NCBI GenBank assembly: GCA_035578175.1
Contig: JAQMRL010000006.1
Coordinates: forward strand, 61,482,501-61,546,500
Reading direction: 5' to 3'
Source of the DNA: Catonia carolina
Lineage: Eukaryota > Arthropoda > Insecta > Hemiptera > Achilidae
Length of the DNA stretch: 64,000 bases
Within the stretch, counting starts at the first letter, position 1; the number at the start of each line of letters is the position of its first letter. The position numbers and the translations under genes were made by a program. The notes under the pieces were generated by a model, which had not been told where the DNA came from, did not search any database, and was given only the letters and a program-made list of their open reading frames with translations. This document shows, piece by piece, positions 31,247 through 42,138 of the stretch.

Positions 31247-31535
31247 GGAGGGATTTACAATAAAATCTCTCTCTGGCGGAATTGAAGGGACCATGAGGTT
31301 CCGGCGCTATAAAGAGCGAGTACGTAATTAATGGAGGGAGGGAAGTTTTTCGAGTATCTACTAATTTTTCTGTACCTACTAAAAACTCGTATACATATGT
31401 GAATGGTGCATGCAATAAGTTTATTTTGAAAAACTACTGAATAGATTACTTTATAACGAATGTTTAATACAGTAGATTACTTCAATACAGTGAGATATTT
31501 AAATTACTAAACTAAAATGTAGGTTATTAATTTAA

Positions 31536-32127
31536 CCCTTTCAGTGCCGAAACAATATTTAAAAGTTTGATCTAAGTGCCATTTAATTAGAATAAGGGTG
31601 TACAGTAACTGCCAGTCGTTATTTATTTATAGAAATAAAGTTATTTCGAAAACTTGCAGGCGTAAGCCTGCCATTGCCGACTAAAATTTCAACGTTACAG
31701 AAAAATAAAATTTCCTGAAAAAAATTAATTTTTATTGTGTTCATAAAACTAGAAATCTTTTTAACACTAAAAATATTCAAAATAGTTTTTTTAAATTTAT
31801 TTTCAGTCGGATCGACAGCTTGGTCATTAGCAACTACTAAGGGTTTTGGTACCTTAACGATGGTTTTAATGTGTTAAAATTTCCAGATCCTAGCCGGGAA
31901 TGGAACCCGGGTCCTTTCGCTTTGTAGGCTAGAGCGCTAGTCACTGCGCCACGGAGGCGGTTTCAAAATACATTATTCCATTAATTTTTGTTAAATTTTT
32001 TTTGGAAATGTTCAGTTATCCGAACGTTGGCACTTTATGCGTAACTTACGGACGTCCGGTAAACCGGATGGTATAACTACGTTAAATATATTGACGTCCG
32101 ATTTTCCGGCCGTTGCCACTGAAAGAG
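31536..32127. mobile_element. piggyBac-like non-autonomous element (592 bp)
   Basis: Left TTAA then CCCTTTCAGTGCCGA. Right end, read inward, CTCTTTCAGTGGCAACGG, followed by CTAA where TTAA is expected (one substitution). The subterminal block GGACGTCCGGTAAACCGG also appears in the half element at 1933. A tRNA-like sequence lies inside. Confidence 0.75.
31887..31960 (-). repeat. tRNA-like sequence (pseudogene or SINE head)
   Basis: On the minus strand: A box TGGCGCAGTGA (31941-31951), B box GGTTCCATTCC (31897-31907) and a good T arm, CCGGG TTCCATT CCCGG. A D stem GCGC/GCGC can form. The two acceptor strands do not pair and the anticodon loop is not normal. It is not a working tRNA gene by my reading. 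Most likely a SINE head or tRNA relic. Confidence 0.7.
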
Positions 32128-32298
32128 CTAACAAAAAATTTGGATACCAACAGCTGGTTTATTAGACGTTGTGTCAGTAATTTTGAACAATAAAATTTCA
32201 CTTTTCATATTGAACTTTTTCACTAATTGTAATAGTTGTAATTTCTGTTTGTTTGGTTTTAAATTTGTAAAACATGCCTTCAATCATATTTTTAATGT

Positions 32299-32553
32299 TT
32301 AAAATCTGTTTTCTTGTAAATTTTCATCTACATTGTGGCAATGACAGTACGTGGAAACAATACGGATGGCGTCTAGTGCCTGTTTACTTGAAAGGGGCAC
32401 TATTTCTGTTTCCGTTTCATCATCTTAACTTTCTTCGTCGTTGTTTTGGGCTAAGACATTTTCGATTATTGCATCATCGCCAACATCTGCTGAAGTGGCT
32501 AAGTCATTGTATGCCCGTACATAGGCGTCTAAATCCATATCCTGAAGATATTG
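32299..32553 (-). pseudogene. pogo/Tigger transposase, acidic C-terminal tail
   Basis: The minus frame reads QYLQDMDLDAYVRAYNDL, then an acidic segment (NDEES, stop, DDETETEI) and SSKQALDAIRIVSTY. Pogo/CENP-B-like transposases typically end in an acidic region followed by an Ala-Leu-rich helix of this pattern. One in-frame TAA interrupts it, and the natural stop is at 32299-32301. DNA-binding and DDE domains are absent. Both ends of the host element agree with this family. Confidence 0.7.
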
Positions 32554-32710
32554 TTTAGCCGCTATGGAAAGATTTTTGTGCCGCTATAAAGAGAGTTAGA
32601 TACATTACCGTAATTTATGAAAGATTCGGGGTCGGCAAATAATGTCGCTAAAGAGAGATTTCCGCAATAGAGAGATGTTACTGTATTAACTTATAGTTTC
32701 AACTGTTACA

Positions 32711-33047
32711 CGGCCTACCTGGATGGTCTAGAGGTGAAGTCGTCGTCGCAAGTCAGTTGTTTAACAGCTGATTTTTGGAGACGATGGTTCCTGGTTCAAA
32801 TCTTAGTAAAAGTAGTTGCTTTTATTACGGATTCGAATACTAGACAGTGGATACCGGTGTATTTTGATGGTTGGGGTTCAATTAACATTACACTCTCAGG
32901 AATGGTTGGCCTGGGTCTGTGTAAGACTGCGCCTTATTTACACGTCATACACATCACCTCATCTTATTGGACCATTAGGTTGCTTGTTGTTCTGGATTGA
33001 ACACATTGCAACGCAACTTATACACATTGGGGATAAACAAAATTATT
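32711..33047 (+). mobile_element. SINE B copy, plus strand, upstream of repeat J
   Basis: A box TGGTCTAGAGG, B box GGTTCAAATCT (last base changed), body GATGGTTGGGGTTCAATTAAC, tail ACACATTGGGGATAAAC. It is the counterpart of the copy at 11806 in the duplicated B-J-C block. Confidence 0.88.
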
Positions 33048-33357
33048 ACACTAAATTCAATTAACATACATAGAGTTGAGCGTTCAAAATCCGAACTAAC
33101 TGGGACCGTAGGCAGTTCGGATTATCGATTCATTCAAAATTTTGAGCGACATTTTTATAATGATGTATTGTCGTTATGCATAATACCAAAAGAAGGAAAG
33201 TAAATTAAAAAATCTGTATAGTTACGGTTTTTTGATACATTTTTTTATTATAGAAATATAAGTACACTTTGTTAAACATCATTAAACTTAAGAATGCTTT
33301 TCTGTAATAAAACATAAACTACTGTTCTATCATGTTGTTATTTCTTATTGACTTTGC
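33048..33357 (+). repeat. Repeat J, copy 2
   Basis: GTTGAGCGTTCAAAATCCGA, CAGTTCGGATTATCGATTC and GATGTATTGTCGTTATGC match 12195-12300. Lacks the ~35 bp stretch around GGTACATAAGGTACTACATT present at 12150-12190. Confidence 0.78.
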
Positions 33358-33568
33358 TTTTACTTTCTCTTACCCTAAATGAATATACAGGGAAAATATA
33401 CTGTTTTCATGTCGGTTTTTCGAAATTCGGTTAACACCGGATGTACACACGTTTTCAACCCACTTGAGAAATTTAAAACTGAATTTAGATACCATTACGT
33501 GACCTAACACGAACATTTAAATTGAAATTAGTAGTTTATTGGTGCGATTTTTTCAAAAACGGCTCGAT
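33358..33568 (+). repeat. Family C, 5' fragment carrying the empty MITE site
   Basis: TTTTACTTTCTCTTACCC through TTTTCAAAAACGGCTCG, then unrelated sequence. Contains CGGTTAACACCGG at 33428-33440, where the 12567 MITE sits in the other copy. Several internal C blocks are deleted. Confidence 0.78.
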
Positions 33569-34383
33569 TACCGGAGACGTTATGGATTCGGTTTTATATT
33601 GATCATCCGGTATATTAACCTAGACTTGTTTTAATACCACAGGTGTTTCAGAAATTGGTAAATAATACCTGAAATTTTCTATATTACCTATCAGTTGTTA
33701 TTTTAATTCTATATAGTTTTAATTGTATTTAGAAATCGCAGTGGTCTTGTACATCGTATCACAATGAGTTTGAAGGTAACAGAATGTGTTTAATTTGAAC
33801 TCATAAAGATTCAAGTAAAACGGGTTCAATATCATCGCGGCTGAAAAGAGATAGACAAAGGTAGATGTAATTAAAGTGGATCGAATAAAGTATAAATTTG
33901 TTATATAAACAAACGAAACGACCGCATCTATGTAAATAGTTCTCACACAGGATACCTAGTCGATCGAGCGTATACGCCAATTATTCTGGTTCCACGCAAC
34001 CTCAAAATTATTGGAAAACCATATTGCTTTATGTAAAGTCATTTGTCATGATTTAGATATCTAACGTTGCCGTTGTATCCCTTTTATTTATCGAGTTTAC
34101 CTTCTCTGTTTCACCAAATCCTCTTTAGGGTTTCTAACAATTCATTCTCTGTTGCAAAAGATGATGTTACGATATTGTGTTGCTAATTTATTTGCATATT
34201 TATAACCTTGTAATATCCGTTATCTTTTAATAGTTCATTAAGGGTAAACTGAAATGAATTTTTTAATAATTTTGATTAAAACACAAAGAAAACACAAATA
34301 TACAACATCATCATCGATGAAACAATGAATGGAAACTTAGATTCTTGGAAAATTTAGACAACATAATATGAAAAATTATTTGG
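33569..34383. other. No recognisable feature
   Basis: Single-copy in the window. The minus frame 33719-33946 has no motif. Confidence 0.4.
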
Positions 34384-34461
34384 TTTATCGGTCATCAGCC
34401 GAAAGGCTGGTTGAACTTCTAGAGGTTTTACTCTGTAAAACGAGGAGTGAGGTGGTTTAAC
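34384..34461 (-). repeat. SINE A, 3' tail fragment
   Basis: TCGGTCATCAGCCGAAAGGC, TCTAGAGGTTTTACTCTG and GAGGAGTGAGGTGGTTTA. Only the last ~75 bp of SINE A, as produced by 5' truncation during reverse transcription. Confidence 0.8.
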
Positions 34462-37285
34462 AGGAAGATCTTCGTTTTTGCTCCAAAAAAAATCTATAAA
34501 TACACCATAGGCCTATCTCCAAACAGTTTAGCGAACAGCTAATCATTTCCAGATTTTTCAAAACTGTATAATTTCACTGTAAATCTTTAAATAAAAGGGT
34601 TATAAATACCTTGATTTTTTATTTTCTGCATTAATTGGAAATTTGGAAAAAATAACGAACGTTGATGGTACATCTATACGCATGGAGAGCTGCGTTTTAC
34701 AAAAAAAAAAAAACAATGGAATTTCCGGTTGACTGTAATCAGTCCAGTGGGAGCTGTGACCAAACTCAACAGAAAAACCCTTATCTTTTAAATATACAGA
34801 TACTCCGCTACGATAAGCTCACCCACCGGGCGGGTGAAAATATTAATTTGTAATGTGCCCCGGTTCCAAATAATTAACTGCCCTAAATTTAAGGTAGCCA
34901 AAAATGAAGTTAAACAAAAAAAAAAAACAGAATTTCAAGGTTATGCTGAGAAAAACAAAATTTAATCATATAGAATTTAGAATAAGATACAAAAATGAGA
35001 GTTTACTTAGTACCTAATACATAAAATATATTTTTTAAATGATTTATGATTTGATTCCTTTCCTTTTTTTAAGTAATATTAACTTAACAGATCTTAAACA
35101 TTATTTATCGTTTATTTTAAAATTAAAAGGTTTTATCACAATGATTGTCCATGCTGTTCACTTTTGATCGTCGGTATTGTTGTCTTGTTGGAGGTTCTTA
35201 GTTCATGTACTCTTCTTGATGATCTGAGACCATCCTCATATAAAAAATGGTTTCGTTGATTTATATATTCAACAACTCCATTAACAGTCGATGTTCCATT
35301 GTTCCTTCAGTCGCGCATTTATATTTATTAATTATAATCTCATTGGTTGAAATTTAACCGCACTATTTTATTTAACATTTTTGAACATGAAGCCGAATTC
35401 AAACACTGTTGATTTACACTATTTATTTAATGTAATTTTTATCGCTTTGGATTTACTGTTCATCATGTTTTAAAGATATATAAAATATTTAAATAGTCAT
35501 TAAAAATATCTACATAATTTATATTTTTTATCATAATATGATATTGTATATTATACAAGGAAATAAGCTTAAAACATCATTATATCACACACATATAATT
35601 TAAGTTGGTACCATTACTTGCTATACCATATTTTTACTTTGTTGATTTGTTGATTAGATTTTTACTTGATGTGATTAGTGTTGGTACGCCTGTTCCTTCA
35701 ATTAAAGAAACCCAGTATTGTAATTTGTTACAAATTTATCTATAAAATTAGTTTATACATTTGATAAATATAATAAACCCTACTTAAAACTCATGAAAGA
35801 AAGAAACTTATAAATATTCAGCTTCATTCATACTTAAATAAGTAGCAATGTTTTCTATAAAAAAAATGATTCATACAGAAAATAAAGGTAATAAGTTTTA
35901 TGTATTTTAATAAAGGAATTTCAATAAGGGATGATAGAATTGCACAAGTTTTATTTAGTTTATTTATGAATTTCATACATTTCTTTCTTTAACGATAAGT
36001 AGTATGATAAAAATAGGTTGTGTTAAGAGAACTAAAGAATAAGATGCAATGAGGAAGGGTAGGTTTTAGTCACCGGTGGTGAGACGAAGCAGGTTGGACT
36101 TGAGTGAAGTACGTTGCTTATATTAAACACAATAAGTTGACTTGTGATGTCTAGATGTCTAGTAGAGAGTTGTGTACTACTGCAAGTAAAAATCCCTGGG
36201 TTTGTGGGGATGGAAACTTTAACACAAGGGGTGTATTCTTTGTATGTATACAATATAAAAGCATCTGGTGCGCTCCGGTAAGGGTAGAAAATCCGCCGAC
36301 CTATAACCAACACGACTATACCTTACCTTGCTCATCTAAATCCAGCGTACATCATCTCATTCTCTGGTTTTATTTTATTTTTTTTATTTCACCCTTCCTT
36401 GTATCGACCCTTATTATCTATCTCAACCCCTTAATCTTAACATTGCATTTTCTAAGGAACAATAACAATGCGTTCAAAAAATATAATATATAATAATAAT
36501 ATTACAAAAGGAATCCATCTTTTTTATTATTAAACAAGTTTAAATTATAATAATAACAACATGATGTGTTAACAATGAACTCGTCACGCTTTCATGCACT
36601 TGATTCGGGTAGGAAGTCGTTTTATTGTTGTAATTGTTACAACAGACATTTTTATTACGCGTAATTTATTGTAATATTTTTTTTTATTAATAATATTTTA
36701 TCGTGGGTACTATCTGTTATGAATTTAAAATTATTAATGTTAGCTGTTACATGTTACCCCATGTTTCGGGTGGGTTGGTTTGTAAGTGCTGTACTATCTA
36801 TATTGCGTAGGGGTAGGCTTACCATGATTTCTGTACTCCAATCCCGAACATTTTTTTTAAAAGGGGTTGTTTTTTAGTTAATGACATACAAAATATTTTT
36901 TCAACTGAAACATATTGGTTTACAATTAATTTCTAAGGAGTTTTTTTTTGTTTATTATTTTTAAAATAATAAAATTAACTAAGACTAGAAGAAAAAACTA
37001 ATTTATAAAAACTAGAAGACCATCAAAATCCATTAGCGATTAACCTCCTTGACAACAGCGGGTACTCACAGACTGAAACGTTTTAAACCATTAGACTTAC
37101 CTTTACGATTTTGTTAATCATTAAAATTTTTTTTAATCTTTTCCACTTCAACTCCTAATCATCGTCATCTCATAATCGGCGTCGTTTTCATCTCTATCAT
37201 CGTCATCTTTCTTCAATTTCAACAACTTTGTGTTTCAAGATGGTGATTCACAGTTCATAAAGTTTGATTTTGTATATATATATAT
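34462..37285. other. Longest near-empty stretch; no gene or repeat family recognised
   Basis: AT-rich with A runs at about 34701-34713 and 34916-34927. Around 34725-34760, GGTTGACTGTAATCAGTCCA resembles 47337-47360, a short possible repeat. Region 36045-36340 is GC-richer, with overlapping frames on both strands (36032-36313 minus, 36155-36493 plus), neither with a known motif. The minus one contains GIFTCSSTQLSTRHLD but I cannot name it. Confidence 0.4.
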
Positions 37286-37395
37286 TTTTCACAGTTTAGT
37301 CTTTTTGAAACACACTACTTAGTGTAGTTTATATTTTAATTCTAAGGACATTACTCAGATTTTCTCATGTTTGCTTAAAGTTATTGTGTTTATTA
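37286..37395 (+). repeat. Repeat G, copy 2
   Basis: TTTTTCACAGTTTAGTC, AAACACACTACTTAGTGTAG and CTCAGATTTTCTCATGTTTG match 13364-13475. Directly followed here by H, so G and H may be parts of one element. Confidence 0.68.
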
Positions 37396-37690
37396 GTAAA
37401 TAAAATGGAATGAATAAGGAATGGCGGGAATGTGACGTAAATGAGAATCGATCCAGTGACCGATTTCGGCGTGAAAATTTACAATGAATGTGGTGCCAAT
37501 ATTTTGAATGATAATGATTTGTAAACTATGATGGATGACTTTGTTTCTTATAAAATGATTTTCTTTTTTTTATGAAATGAAACAGCCATGGACAAGTTAA
37601 ATTGAAATGCTTTTTTTATGGTGGTCGGAGAAGATCCCTATTCCACCTTCGTTTCAGTCGTCTGTTAACAGGGAGATCGTTAATTAAAAG
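37396..37690 (+). repeat. Repeat H, copy 2
   Basis: Matches 18746-19037 along its length (GAATAAGGAATGGCGGGAAT, GATCCAGTGACCGATTTCGG, CCACCTTCGTTTCAGTCGTC). Both copies end at GGGAGATCGTTA, which may be the element edge. Confidence 0.8.
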
Positions 37691-38193
37691 ATATGAGGAA
37701 ATAAACAAAAATGATCAAAACATAATATAGGCTACATTAGAAATAATAAATAAACTAAAAATACTTATACTGTTAGCAGATATAGAATGTAGGAAAGGAA
37801 ATTTATTTTTCATGTTGGTAAAGGTATTTCAAAGTAATTAAATATCAAACATGACATAAAAAGCTAATGGATTAAAAACTAATGAATTTTATTCTTTTCT
37901 AGTTTTTATTATAAATACAGTTCAGAGGATTACCTTTCTAAAGTAGTGACATAGGTTGAAACAAAAATAAATTAAAAAAAATATGCGAAAGAAATGTTTT
38001 AGTAAAAATATTTAAAAATATAAAACTTTAATGAATAAAATATATCCGGCGTATTAAAAAAGTCGAGTTTAATTAATTTTTAATGTTTTTTATTATTTTA
38101 TGAAGATTATGAAACAAGATAAAAATAGTTACCCGAAAATAGCCATGTTTTATTTTACAATAATTCGATGAAATATTAGGCTTAAAGATTTTT
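37691..38193. other. No recognisable feature
   Basis: A-rich spacer upstream of a LINE tail. Nothing assignable. Confidence 0.45.
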
Positions 38194-38632
38194 TTATTTT
38201 GTCATCAGTCTCGACTGGTTTGATGCAGTTCTCCAAGCTGTTCTATCTTGCGCAAGTTGTTTCATATCTACGTACCTGTGTAACACCCTACATCTTTTGT
38301 AATTTGCTTTAAATATTCTAACCTTTGCCTCCCCCCTACAATTCACTCCCTCAATATTAACCTTCATTATTGATAGATCAATACCTGGATATCTTAAGAT
38401 ATGCCCCACTAACCTATCCTTCTTATGATAAAATGTTTCCATATACTTCTTCTTTCATCCGTTCATCCAAGAACGTCTAAATTACTTATTTTGTCCTCCC
38501 ACCTAATCTTTAATATTTTCTTATAACACCACATTTCGAAAACTTCTATCCTCTTCCTTTTTACAGCTCCTTACACCCACATTTCGCTCCCGTATAATAC
38601 TACACTCCAAACATAGTGTTTTTAAAATTAAT
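38194..38632 (-). pseudogene. Non-LTR retrotransposon ORF2, C-terminal remnant (1)
   Basis: The minus frame ends in KKDRLVGHILRYPG, EMK-like VDMKQLAQDRTAWRTASNQS, the usual end of CR1/RTE-like ORF2 proteins in animals. Upstream on the same strand, VVLYGSEMWV, stop, then VFEMWCYKKILKIRW continues the same protein with one in-frame stop and a frame change near 38440. The reverse transcriptase core is not present. The true stop follows SRLMTK at about 38194. Confidence 0.88.
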
Positions 38633-38688
38633 CATAAAATTAAATTAAATTTTTAAAAAGCAAAAAAAAGTATATATCGGTCCTTTAT

Positions 38689-38780
38689 GTTTGACATCGC
38701 TGCGTCGGGGTACCGGTAAGTAACAGAATATAACTTAGTTCTATTACTTAGCGGTACACCAACGCAACGACGGCAAACCT
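38689..38780. repeat. 92 bp imperfect inverted repeat (hairpin)
   Basis: The left arm TTTGACATCGCTGCGTCGGG continues GTACCGGTAAGTAACAGAA. The right arm, read as complement, is TTTGCCGTCGTTGCGTTGG and GTACCGCTAAGTAATAGAA. About 38-40 pairs with about seven mismatches and an ~8 bp loop. It could be a tiny MITE or a hairpin RNA source. Confidence 0.75.
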
Positions 38781-38814
38781 AAAAGGCTAATACATATTAT
38801 TATTTTTTCTTTTT

Positions 38815-39056
38815 AAAGGTATTTTGTCGGGGTTTTTGAAAATTTAACTTTATTCCATACCTTTTATACTTATACATTTTTTATAACTAACACACTCTCG
38901 ATCAAGCCACCTTTCAAGCAAAAAAAAAAAAAAAAAAACTAAATCAAAATCGGTTCATTCGTTTCGGAGCTACGATGACACAGACCTACACAGATACACA
39001 CGTTAAACTTATAACACCCCTCTTTTTCCGTCGGGGGTTAAAAACAGTATCAAAAA
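38815..39056. repeat. Probable interspersed repeat ending in CGTCGGGGGTTAAAA
   Basis: Contains an 18 A run, then AAATCGGTTCATTCGTTTCG, GAGCTACGATGACACAGACC and CTTATAACACCCCTC. Phrases of this type are common near the ends of insect non-autonomous elements. Only one copy is in the window, so the assignment rests on general knowledge. Confidence 0.45.
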
Positions 39057-39663
39057 TTACATTTTAATTCAAATTTATTGTATTGCAATCTGGGCGATTT
39101 AAGGAGTATAGAGTTACTACTGTTTTTACCTAAAAAAAATATTAAAAACTAATTTTATATATTTCAGCATATCTGAATTAAATTTCACCCTTTAATAAAC
39201 TCATATTCTTTTTCCACTCATTCAATTTATTGAAAAACCAACCCGGGCTACATCTTGGTTCATAAAATACAGGTTTAAGGATTAAAAAAGCTGTTGTATG
39301 GATATACATTACATTAGAAGGTTACCAAGTACGAGTTTACTCTACTGGATTTAATTTAATAAACTCTTAACTAATGTTTATGCTCTTTTCCCCTAGAAAA
39401 GTAAGGGGGAAACAATTTTCCTCTATTATTTTTTTACAACTACTCTACCGTGGAGACAATTTATTTTTTAATTGATGCTTTACATAATATTTTTTTTCTT
39501 ATTTTTCTTTACTACCGCTTAAAGAATTTTTAATTAAATTTTTAAGTATGATTTACAAAAAGTAAAATAGATTAAACATTTTCAGAAAGTTTGTTCGAAA
39601 TACGAGAAGAATTTTTATTATTTGAATTTAATCTGTATGTTTAAAAGTGTAAGGATTTTTTTT
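39057..39663. other. No recognisable feature
   Basis: AT-rich spacer. Nothing assignable. Confidence 0.45.
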
Positions 39664-39665
39664 GT

Positions 39666-40090
39666 ACAGTAAAACTCGTTTAACCGAAATATAGCGGGTG
39701 GACCTTATTTCGAATGACACAAAATTCCGGATAACACAAAGAAAGTCATACTTTTACGGTTTAAAAATATAAAAATTGATTATACAGTATTTTATACTTT
39801 AATAATAGTGTAAACGAAAATATAGAAATTTAAAGATAACAAAATTTAATATTGTACAGTAATTAATATATTTATTGTGTCTTTTTTTAAACTATTTATA
39901 GTATTTTAAAAAAGTGTGAGATATTTGATGAAACCATTTTTTGCGGAAACATCTCGCCATCGTTTTATCAAAAACACATCCTGTAGGTGAAGAGCGAGTA
40001 AATAAATTCCCGGAATACTTAAACTTTATACAGTGAAACCTCGGTAATTCGAAACCGAAGGGACTTGTGGAAAAATTCGAATTACAAAGT
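39666..40090 (+). repeat. Two pogo-type tips in the same orientation
   Basis: TACAGTAAAACTCGTTTAACC at 39665 and TACAGTGAAACCTCGGTAATT at 40031 both look like left ends of pogo/Tigger MITEs. Motifs inside them (TTTCGAATGACACAAAATTCC; AATTCGAATTACAAAG) fit. No inverted right end was found for either, so these are remnants. Confidence 0.5.
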
Positions 40091-40205
40091 TAAAGAATTT
40101 TGATAAAAAAAAGTTATTCAGTTACAAAAGCATTTGCTATACGTTTTTAACTGTATTTTTACACCGAAATCAAATAAATACATTCGGCATAGTAAATGTA
40201 TTAAT

Positions 40206-40593
40206 CAATTGTTGTTGTTCAGGTCATCAGCCGAAAGGTTCCTTCGAAACTCTAGAGGATTTATTAAGTAAAATGAGGAGTGAGATGGTTTAAATTTGCC
40301 TTCCTCACTGAGTTATGCTTATCAGCATGCCAGGGTCTCTGAAAAGCACATATTTTCCACTGTGCAAACGACACCTTCATTACATTCACCGCACTGTATA
40401 GTGAAACTCATTACTTTCAGAGAAGACAACTCCGATTAGTGTCTTTTACACCTCTACATCTTCTGTTCTTAAATGATTCATAATTTTAATTGGCTGACCA
40501 TGTGATTGGAAACAGAACTATTTTTTGTAACCCTGGAACTAACAGATTGTGTGCAAATACTGTAATACTTTATCTGTCGGTTATGGGCATTTA
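40206..40593 (-). mobile_element. SINE A copy, minus strand
   Basis: AATTGTTGTTGTTCAGGTC tail at the left, head CTGTCGGTTATGGGCAT at the right. Missing GGAAAAGTA in the CACTGAGT block and parts of the CAGGGTCTGGCTG block. Confidence 0.88.
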
Positions 40594-41035
40594 AACACCT
40601 TTTTAAGGTTTTTAAAAACTAATGTAGAAATAAAATTCATACACCATCTCAGAAATCTACGTCTAACTACTGTCTTAACTTAAAAGATAAGTCGGTTTCT
40701 GTTAAAACCATATCTTATTTCCTTTTAAGATAGTAAATTGTACACAATATTGTTAGCTTCACTACAGTGATCTCTTTTTTGTTACTTTTTCTCTACTTAA
40801 AACTATTCAGAATTGTCATCTTGTATCTTTTCTTTTAAGATACCTTTTAAAGGTCTCTGTTAGTACTACAAAAAAGTACGGTTTGCAGATGTAATTTTCT
40901 TCACAAATACATACATTTTCTGACAAGGTGCACTATTTTTGTTGAAAATCTCCAAGTAATACCATATTTTTACCCAATAATCTTTGTGATCAGCAAAGTA
41001 GAATGAGTTAAATTATACTGGAGCTCTTCTTTGTT
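40594..41035. other. No recognisable feature
   Basis: AT-rich spacer. Nothing assignable. Confidence 0.45.
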
Positions 41036-41362
41036 TATCCCTTATGTGTGTACTTTGAAATTTGTTCTATTTAAGGATAATAAGCTACCCCAAAACCTCT
41101 TGAGATAAGGTTGATATGTATAACATGTAAATGAGGTGTAATTTTGCACAGACTCAGGCCAACCATTTCTCAGAGAGTATGGTTAATTGAATACCAAACT
41201 TTAAAGTACACCGACAGCCATTGTCTAATATTCAAATCCAAATAAAAATAAATACCTTTACTAAGGTTTGAACCATGGAACCTTCGTTTCCGAAATGATT
41301 TTTGGAGCTGTTAAACAGCTGACTCGTGGTGGCGACTTTACCACTAGACCAACCCCGTACAT
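41036..41362 (-). mobile_element. SINE B copy, minus strand, diverged
   Basis: Tail TATCCCTTATGTGTGTAC, B box AGGTTTGAACC, head CCACTAGACCAACCCCG. A 12 bp stretch before GAGCTGTTAAACAGCTGACTC (GATTTTTG) is altered. Confidence 0.82.
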
Positions 41363-41807
41363 CACTAATGGAATTTTTGTACATCTCAAATCATTGCTTC
41401 AACAATTTGTTGTAATGATTTAGAATTTTGCGATGGTGGATGAAAGTATCTCGTGAATGACAATTAGAGAAAAAAAGACTCCCAAGGGTAATTTTTACAT
41501 TTTAAGATATCTTTCCTCCATCTTCTTTGAAGTTTCGGGGGATTACCGGGTAAATTTGTCATGTGGAGGTTTCGTATGAGTTAGTTTTCATTTTCAGGAA
41601 GTTTCCGTTTAAAACGTCTGTAAGATTGACACGAATAATGTTATTAACATATCTTATATGTAAGTCGTTATGTACCGTTTCGTTAGTTACATACCAGAGT
41701 GCGTCTAAAATAATCCGTTTGCAATTGGATTGTTGTATTTCATGATTACTAAAGACTTAGCGGAGCTAAGCACTAATACAGTATTTGGTATTAGATAAAA
41801 TAGGTAG
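41363..41807. other. No clear feature; possibly decayed LINE sequence
   Basis: A 60-codon plus frame at 41563-41745 has no motif. The position just upstream of a LINE tail makes decayed ORF2 likely, but I cannot align it. Confidence 0.3.
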
Positions 41808-42135
41808 GAGTATATCGAAGAATTCTTAAAATTCCCTGGACAGCGTGGTTGACCAATGCTGAAATTCTTCGAAGTATGGGAAAGGATCTGAAAGTTTTGA
41901 CAACTTATCAAAAGCTGCAGTACCTGGGTCATAATTATGCGGAATGAAGCCAGATATGCCATGTTTCAGTGTGTTTTGTAGGGGAAGATCTTCAGAGAAA
42001 GAGGCATCAGAAGAAGGATATCGCGGTTAAAAAATCTTAGGACCTGGTTAAACAAAACCTTCTCATAACTCTTTCGTATTGCTGTCGACAAAGTGGGAAT
42101 TTCTATGATGATTGCCAACATCGTAACGGATTGGG
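41808..42135 (+). pseudogene. Non-LTR retrotransposon ORF2, C-terminal remnant (2)
   Basis: Plus strand: VYRRILKIPWTAWLTNAEIL, then LTTYQKLQYLGH, a one-base insertion, IMRNEARYAMFQCVL, a TAG stop, GKIFRERGIRRR, LKNLRTWLNKTFS, a TAA stop, LFRIAVDKVGISMMIANI. The order and spacing match the tail of insect RTE/CR1-like ORF2 proteins, where KLQYLGHIMRN-type and LKNLRTW-type blocks follow the reverse transcriptase. It belongs to a different subfamily from the remnant at 38194. Broken by one frameshift and two stops. Confidence 0.85.
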
Positions 42136-42138
42136 ACC

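Larger units (their letters stand above)
31258..32683. mobile_element. pogo/Tigger-type element (1426 bp) with a nested piggyBac-like element
   Basis: The left end CAATAAAATCTCTCTCTGGC and right end, read inward, CAGTAACATCTCTCTATTGC are flanked by TA (31256-31257 and 32684-32685). GCTATAAAGAG-type motifs repeat near both ends. The right half encodes the C-terminus of a pogo transposase on the minus strand. A 592 bp TTAA-type element is inserted in the left part, leaving ~830 bp of the original. Confidence 0.82.

Noticed and set aside
31887..31960. A working tRNA gene
   Set aside because: The acceptor strands do not pair and the anticodon loop is abnormal.
36032..36493. Overlapping open frames on both strands as a gene
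   Set aside because: Neither frame has a recognisable domain, and no splice pattern supports an exon.
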